DNA of 27,541 bases from Ruminococcaceae bacterium UBA2854 (GTDB lineage Bacteria > Bacillota > Clostridia > Oscillospirales > Acutalibacteraceae), in assembly GCA_002350765.1 (NCBI GenBank), contig DEFK01000028.1, positions 1 to 27,541 on the forward strand, in the 5' to 3' direction. The translations under genes and the position numbers were made by a program. How positions within the stretch are numbered: position 1 is the stretch's first letter; each line of letters opens with the position of its first letter. The notes below the pieces were generated by a model. It was not told the DNA's origin. It searched no databases and worked only from the letters and a program-made list of their open reading frames with translations. Shown here piece after piece: positions 23,341 through 27,541 of this stretch.

Positions 23341-24075
23341 ATGAGATACAGCGAGAAGAAAAAAAGAAGTAAAAAGGAAAGAGTAGGCTTTTTTACCGCG
23401 CTGTCGATTTGCGTAATAGCGGTCGGAATGGCGGCGTATTCCACATACACAAGCCTGACGGGCGTTTTTGACAATGACGACAATGCTACATTGGCGGTTA
23501 ATAATATCGTAACAGGCGTAACCGAAACCGAGAAACCAACTACCGCTCCGCCCGAAACTACCGAATCGGTAACAGAGCCGAGAGAAACCGAAACCGAGGA
23601 TGATTACGAGGAGGAGACAGCGCCTAAGGAAACGAAGTCGGCGATTGAAACTATGGTTACGGTTAACTCAAGCCTTGCTTATCCGCTCGATAAACGAAAG
23701 GTTATAAAGGAGTACAGCGAGGATACTGTGTATAATAAAACCCTGAACCAGTGGCAGGCTCATACGGGCGTGGATTTTGCCTGTGATGAAGGCGATAACG
23801 TCTATTCTATGGGCGACGGAGAAGTAAAAAGGATTTACAAGGACGATATTCTCGGGAAAACTATCGTGGTAAAAGCGCCTACTTATACCGCGTATTACAG
23901 CGGAATGTCCGAAAACGTGAAAGTGGAAAAGGGAAGTGTGGTAAAAGCGGGTGACGTTCTCGCTACGGCGGGCAGCGTACCTGGGGAAAGCCTTGACGGA
24001 AAGCATATTCATATTGCGGTAAAGGTTAAAGGTCAATATACAGACCCGCTGTCCTTAATCAGTAATGATGAATAA
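23341..24075 (+). CDS. spoIIQ: SpoIIQ-like LytM/M23 peptidase-fold membrane protein
   Basis: The 244-residue product has a basic N-terminus, one membrane helix (about residues 16-37), a Thr/Glu-rich low-complexity stretch (about 55-100) and a C-terminal LytM/M23 domain (about 110-240). The segment NQWQAHTGVDFA matches SpoIIQ proteins, which sit in the forespore membrane and form the engulfment channel with SpoIIIAH. The zinc ligands H141/D145 and the HIH motif (H222, H224) are present, as in clostridial SpoIIQ and unlike the degenerate Bacillus protein. AGAGGTG precedes the ATG but is held in a hairpin. It is monocistronic. A general M23 wall hydrolase is the alternative. Confidence 0.85.
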   Translation: MRYSEKKKRSKKERVGFFTALSICVIAVGMAAYSTYTSLTGVFDNDDNATLAVNNIVTGVTETEKPTTAPPETTESVTEPRETETEDDYEEETAPKETKSAIETMVTVNSSLAYPLDKRKVIKEYSEDTVYNKTLNQWQAHTGVDFACDEGDNVYSMGDGEVKRIYKDDILGKTIVVKAPTYTAYYSGMSENVKVEKGSVVKAGDVLATAGSVPGESLDGKHIHIAVKVKGQYTDPLSLISNDE

Positions 24076-24080
24076 ACCTC

Positions 24081-24280
24081 AGCGAGGCGCTGCTGCCAAT
24101 CACGCCTTTGGAAGCGTCCATTTTTCGTAAAGATTCTTCAACGGCGTGGCTAAAGTAATGCGATTTACTATAAGGTGAAAAAGCGAGGCGCCGCTGCCAA
24201 TCACGCCTTTGGAAGCGCCCATTTTCCGAAAAGGTTCTTCAACGGCGTGGCTATAATAATGCGGTTTTCTATGGCAAAAA
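24081..24280. repeat. 101-bp tandem direct repeat, two copies
   Basis: Copy 1 starts at 24081 and copy 2 at 24182. Both run through GCGAGGCG, GCTGCCAATCACGCCTTTGG and TTCTTCAACGGCGTGGCT with scattered substitutions. Each copy has the inverted pair CACGCC/GGCGTG about 40 bases apart, so each could fold as a hairpin. The period is not a multiple of three and no ribosome site or coding frame was seen. Confidence 0.85.
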
Positions 24281-24305
24281 AGAGCGGCTCGTTTGAGCCG
24301 CTCTT
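24276..24305 (-). terminator. Terminator of amylase C
   Basis: AAGAGCGGCTC (24280-24290) pairs over 11 bp with GAGCCGCTCTT (24295-24305). On the minus strand a T-run (24276-24281) follows. It lies 17 bases past the amylase C stop. Confidence 0.93.
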
Positions 24306-24322
24306 ATACTATTATATTAGAG

Positions 24323-26197
24323 TTAACTAATTCCCGCGAGTTTGTATTGAATCTTCGTAGCGTCCTTAATACTTTCTCTGCCGTCTGCGTCAAAGTCGGC
24401 GAGCCATTTCTGTTCTGTATCAAACGCGATAAGATTTACTAAGTCTTTCTGAATTAATGTAACGTCCTTGATGTTAACGAGCTTATCTCTGTTAACGTCG
24501 CCTTTCTCGAACTGAGACATTGTCGTGGGAGCTTCTGTAGTGATGGGAGCTGTTGTTGTAGGAGCAGCTGTTGTTGTGGGAGCGGCTGTTGTTGTCGGAG
24601 CCTCTGTTGCGGGCTGTGTGGGTTCCATGCTTTCGGGATAAATTACAGCGACACCTGTATTGCCGATTGAACCTGATACTCTGCCGCCGGAAACTGTGAA
24701 AGAACCGCCGCCGACAGCGTCTTTATATGTTCCGTCAGGAACTTTTTTCTTCTGTAATGTAATGTTAACGCTCTTTGTTGTACCCTGCATATTAACGAGG
24801 AGTACACCGCCGTTGTTTTCGTTTGTTCCGCGCTCAATTACTGTTACACCGCTTGCATTGCTTATATACTCGCCTTTATCAGCGTAGATGTTGTTTAATT
24901 TGTTAACGCCTGCTACAGCCTTGGATGTAGCCCAGTCTGTTTCGACAGCCGCACCCAACTGAACACTCTTAAGAGCGTTTTTCAAAGTGGCTTTGTTGCT
25001 TGTTACATTAGTTATCGGACGAGCGAAATACAATGAAGTTATGCCGTCGCGTCCTGCTGTAATTGCCCAAAGCTTATTTCTTTTTGCTTGTGAGAAACCG
25101 CTTGTGTTTGCGTCCATATATGTATCATGAGATTCGTTCCAGATAACAGCGTGGGATTTGTTTGCTCCTGACATTGTAATGTTCTGAGGAATAGCGGCGG
25201 TGCCGTTGTCAACAGCGCCGGAAAGCTGCCAGAATAAACCTGAATCAGTTACTTTCATAAGCTTATAATACATACTCCAGGGACGGTTAACTCCGCAAGT
25301 GTTAAGAATTTCGCCGTAAGCGAGAAGGTCTTTTTGGTATGTATTCTTAGCGTAAGTTTTAACTGCGGTTAAAGTGTTTTTCCAGAAATCGGATTTGAGT
25401 GAAGAAATATCATCCGGGGTTTCAATATGTTTAGCCGCGTCAAAACGGAAGCCGTCGATACCCACGTCAACTAATTCTTTGAGATAATCATAAATTGCTG
25501 ACTGAACTCTTGAATCCTCAGTCTTAAGGTCGGGGAGACGTGAAGTACAGTTTCTGGTAAGGTCGTATGTACTGTCGTACTGGCTGTATTTGGAAGCGTC
25601 TTCAAGATACTGCATATTTTTCCACGGAGAATGGAAAAGTTGGTTGTTGAAAATCTCAGGCTCAAAATCTTTTGCTCTAGGAGTAAGGTGATCCATCGGG
25701 TTTGTTGAAGTTTTGCTGCTTTCACCGTCACAAGTACCCATATGGTTGATAACTGAGTCGGCGATTACACGAATGCCGTACTTATGAGCTTCTTCTACCA
25801 TATCTATAAGTTCGGCTTTTGTTCCGAGCGCGTTGTTTTCGCTTTCGTTAATCTGGAAGCCCGCGGGCTGATAGAACATCCACCATCCGTTTTTATCGTC
25901 ATTGCCTTCAACTACTGTGTGGCCTTTAGTTCCTTCTTTAATTTCGTTAGGAGGTGAAATCTGAACAACCGAGAAGCCCTGAGAAGCAACCTTGGGCATT
26001 TCTTTTTTCAGATTCGCGTAACTCCAGTTCCAGCATTGAAGAATAGTAGCGTTGTCATTCGAGTTAGTAATTCCGTTGACTAAAGCACCTGCTTCGTGTT
26101 TTTCTGTTGTTGCAGCTGACGCTGTGTACTGTAACGCGATAAAGCATGTAGACAGTATACAGAGAGAAACTACAACAGCGATAATTCGTTTTTTCAT
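24323..26197 (-). CDS. Secreted dockerin-bearing alpha-amylase, AmyE-like GH13 (amylase C)
   Basis: This 624-residue exported amylase has a signal peptide (residues 1-28, cleavage near ASA). The GH13 domain (about 45-400) resembles Bacillus AmyE (GH13_28), for example CWNWSYANLKKEMP and GFRFDAAKH. Catalytic residues are nucleophile D253, acid/base E296 and D358, with region I ADSVINH (146-152). A beta domain runs to about 521, then a linker of repeated APTTTA (about 524-562) and a C-terminal dockerin (about 565-622). It has no evident separate starch-binding module, so it is the simplest of the three. AGGAGG stands 8-9 bases before the ATG. An imperfect palindrome AAGGTATAATAACCTT at 26227-26242 lies about 30 bases upstream and could be an operator. 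Its dockerin differs from those of amylases A and B. Confidence 0.94.
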   Translation of the reverse strand: MKKRIIAVVVSLCILSTCFIALQYTASAATTEKHEAGALVNGITNSNDNATILQCWNWSYANLKKEMPKVASQGFSVVQISPPNEIKEGTKGHTVVEGNDDKNGWWMFYQPAGFQINESENNALGTKAELIDMVEEAHKYGIRVIADSVINHMGTCDGESSKTSTNPMDHLTPRAKDFEPEIFNNQLFHSPWKNMQYLEDASKYSQYDSTYDLTRNCTSRLPDLKTEDSRVQSAIYDYLKELVDVGIDGFRFDAAKHIETPDDISSLKSDFWKNTLTAVKTYAKNTYQKDLLAYGEILNTCGVNRPWSMYYKLMKVTDSGLFWQLSGAVDNGTAAIPQNITMSGANKSHAVIWNESHDTYMDANTSGFSQAKRNKLWAITAGRDGITSLYFARPITNVTSNKATLKNALKSVQLGAAVETDWATSKAVAGVNKLNNIYADKGEYISNASGVTVIERGTNENNGGVLLVNMQGTTKSVNITLQKKKVPDGTYKDAVGGGSFTVSGGRVSGSIGNTGVAVIYPESMEPTQPATEAPTTTAAPTTTAAPTTTAPITTEAPTTMSQFEKGDVNRDKLVNIKDVTLIQKDLVNLIAFDTEQKWLADFDADGRESIKDATKIQYKLAGIS

Positions 26198-26372
26198 AAG
26201 ATATCCTCCTGTTAATAACTTCTAACAAGGTATAATAACCTTTTTATCACATACTATAATAAAATATTTTTGAAAAAAATGCAATTCGTGTTTTGTACAA
26301 AATTTTACTATAATATATGTATATAATGCTATTATATAATTGCATATTAGAAAAAAGAGTTTCCTTATCATT

Positions 26373-26403
26373 AAAAAACGGCCAAAAGCGATGCTTTTGA
26401 CCG
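26373..26403 (-). terminator. Terminator after the 27-codon ORF
   Basis: CGGCCAAAAGC (26379-26389) pairs with GCTTTTGACCG (26393-26403) with one mismatch, followed on the minus strand by a six-T run (26373-26378). Confidence 0.9.
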
Positions 26404-26445
26404 ATAATTATTCAATTTATTTTTCATTTATATATTATAATTATT

Positions 26446-26529
26446 TTATCTTTCGCTCTCGTGCCATTCTTCATTACCGAAAATAAAATCATCTAAATCT
26501 CCGTTATCAATGTAATATCTGAATAACAT
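26446..26529 (-). CDS. Tiny ORF of 27 aa downstream of the cytidylate-kinase-like gene
   Basis: ATG to TAA encodes a 27-residue peptide, MLFRYYIDNGDLDDFIFGNE followed by EWHESER. A strong GGAGGTG ribosome site stands 6-7 bases before the ATG, and a clear terminator follows 42 bases after the stop, so it is the last unit of a transcript starting with the kinase-like gene 39 bases upstream. The peptide is acidic and aromatic with no membrane segment. No family was recognised. It may be a real small protein, or the remnant of a longer gene. Confidence 0.6.
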   Translation of the reverse strand: MLFRYYIDNGDLDDFIFGNEEWHESER

Positions 26530-26568
26530 ATGTCGCACCTCCCTGTCTGACAGATAGGGGTACGGCTT

Positions 26569-27183
26569 TTAATTGATCGCGTCTAAATAACCCTTGATAA
26601 CTTCGACCGTCTGTTGCGTCGATAGCTTGGTACGGTTAATACACAAATCGTAGTTTTCCGTCAGACCCCATTTTCTGTCTGAATAAAAATTATAGTAATT
26701 TGCTCTTGATTTATCGGTTTTGAGAACCGTTTGCTCTGCCTTGGATTCTTTAATTCCCTTTTCGTTAATCGCTCTTTTTACTCTGTAATCCAAATCGGCG
26801 TAAATAAACAGCTTTATAACATCTTTTCTGTCACCGAGAATATAGTCCGCGCACCTTCCGACAAATATACACGGATTTTCACTTGCGAGTTTCTTGATAA
26901 TCTTATGCTGTAATAAATAAAGTCTATCGTTAACGGGAAGCTGTCCCGAGCCGTAAGGACCGAAAGAGTATAGTCCTACGGAAAGAGAGTATAAAAGACT
27001 GTTAGCGGCTTTTTCGTCTACATCATTAAAAACCTCGGGATCAATTCCGCTTTCCTTAGCCGCGATTGAGATAAGCTCCTTGTCGTAGCACTTTATCCCA
27101 AGCTCCTTAGATAGAGCTTCTCCGATTTCGCGACCGCCGCTGCCGAACTGTCTTGCGATGGTTATAATGTTTTTGCACGCCAT
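26569..27183 (-). CDS. Cytidylate kinase-like family protein
   Basis: The 204-residue cytoplasmic protein begins with IITIARQFGSGGREIG, the modified P-loop of the cytidylate kinase-like family (Cmk-related, Pfam PF13189 type), and keeps the CYDKELI segment after the P-loop and a basic lid region (RANYYNFYSDRKWG). The family is predicted to phosphorylate a nucleotide or similar small molecule, but substrates are not established. The ATG at 27183 was chosen because GGAGG stands 7 bases before it; the in-frame ATG at 27213 overlaps the -10 box. Promoter at 27216-27244; a 27-codon ORF follows. Confidence 0.9.
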   Translation of the reverse strand: MACKNIITIARQFGSGGREIGEALSKELGIKCYDKELISIAAKESGIDPEVFNDVDEKAANSLLYSLSVGLYSFGPYGSGQLPVNDRLYLLQHKIIKKLASENPCIFVGRCADYILGDRKDVIKLFIYADLDYRVKRAINEKGIKESKAEQTVLKTDKSRANYYNFYSDRKWGLTENYDLCINRTKLSTQQTVEVIKGYLDAIN

Positions 27184-27215
27184 AATTAGTCCTCCAAACA
27201 GAGTTTGTACCATAT

Positions 27216-27244
27216 ATTATATGCAAAATAAACGAAAAAATCAA
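27216..27244 (-). promoter_or_regulatory. Promoter of the cytidylate-kinase-like gene
   Basis: On the minus strand TTGATT (27239-27244), a 17-base spacer and TATAAT (27216-27221). It gives a short leader of about 26 bases. Confidence 0.8.
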
Positions 27245-27433
27245 CCGATTATTACGGATTTGTTAATATTACACAAAAGAATTATAAATTATTTGTATAA
27301 TATACCTTTATAATGCCCGCGTAATCTATATATATTATGTTTATACATATTTTATGTTAAATCGGGGATATTTATATAATGTAAAATAATGTAATTTTTT
27401 TAAAAATATTTTTCATTTTTTTGGAAAAAGGTA

Positions 27434-27462
27434 TTGACTTTATGGATTTATTGTAATATAAT
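27434..27462 (+). promoter_or_regulatory. Strong promoter, probably of an rRNA operon
   Basis: TTGACT (27434-27439), a 17-base spacer and TATAAT (27457-27462). It is preceded by a run of A and T tracts (about 27390-27428) that looks like an UP element. The sequence after it points to a stable-RNA transcript. Confidence 0.85.
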
Positions 27463-27541
27463 AACAATTACGCTGTGGGCGTAAAAATTACATATCTGTA
27501 ATTAAAACGTTACAGCTAAAGAACCTTGAAAATTAAACAAC
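27463..27541 (+). other. Probable rRNA operon leader (16S gene would start beyond the window)
   Basis: The last bases, AACCTTGAAAATTAAACAAC, match the form of the CTTTGAAAACTAAACAA segment seen in Firmicutes pre-16S leaders and spacers. No rRNA gene sequence proper is inside the window. Confidence 0.6.

Noticed and set aside
24081..24280. CRISPR array
   Set aside because: Only two units of about 101 bases in direct tandem, with no short repeat/spacer pattern and no cas gene in the window.
27184..27213. Ten extra N-terminal residues on the cytidylate-kinase-like protein
   Set aside because: The upstream ATG lies next to the -10 box, and the family N-terminus begins at the ATG with GGAGG at 27183.

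Overview
The window looks like a chromosomal segment of a starch-degrading Gram-positive gut anaerobe of the Ruminococcaceae/Oscillospirales type, close in style to Ruminococcus bromii. The main reason is three secreted GH13 alpha-amylases that each carry a type I dockerin, the hallmark of an amylosome (a cellulosome-like starch-degrading complex). Supporting signs are a SpoIIQ-like sporulation protein, TagGH/LicD cell-surface polymer genes, canonical Shine-Dalgarno sites and sigma-A type promoters. The species assignment is inference.

Layout. 1-900: the 3' end of a plus-strand gene converges on a minus-strand membrane protein, with a shared terminator between them. 900-1427: gene-free, with hairpins and two promoters. 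1476-4569: plus-strand operon of a STAS protein, HAD phosphatase, FGGY sugar/polyol kinase and GtrA membrane protein. 4591-5420: shared terminator, tRNA-Leu(CAG), two tRNA 5'-half remnants with duplicated leaders, a hairpin-rich element, and a 61-aa membrane protein with a perfect consensus promoter. 5592-10390: minus-strand surface-glycan operon of ABC-2 permease, ATPase, SDR-like protein and SDR-LicD fusion. 10512-13025: amylase A (MalS-like GH13, dockerin, CBM26-like). 13275-15486: rmuC and a leucine-rich repeat protein. 15611-19668: potABCD polyamine importer. 19930-23229: amylase B (AmyE-like GH13, several binding modules, dockerin), divergent from potA. 23341-24075: SpoIIQ-like LytM protein. 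24076-24275: a 101-bp tandem repeat. 24323-26197: amylase C (AmyE-like GH13, dockerin). 26446-27183: a cytidylate-kinase-like protein followed by a 27-codon ORF. The last about 110 bases hold a strong promoter and what looks like an rRNA operon leader, so a 16S rRNA gene may begin just outside.

How the genes fit together. The three amylases would be exported and docked on cohesin scaffolds encoded elsewhere, hydrolysing starch with help from their binding modules. The TagGH/LicD operon and the HAD-FGGY-GtrA operon both point to making or modifying cell-surface polymers. potABCD imports polyamines. Each block has its own promoter and terminator, so the window is a series of independent units rather than one large locus. 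No transposase, integrase, phage gene or CRISPR array was seen.
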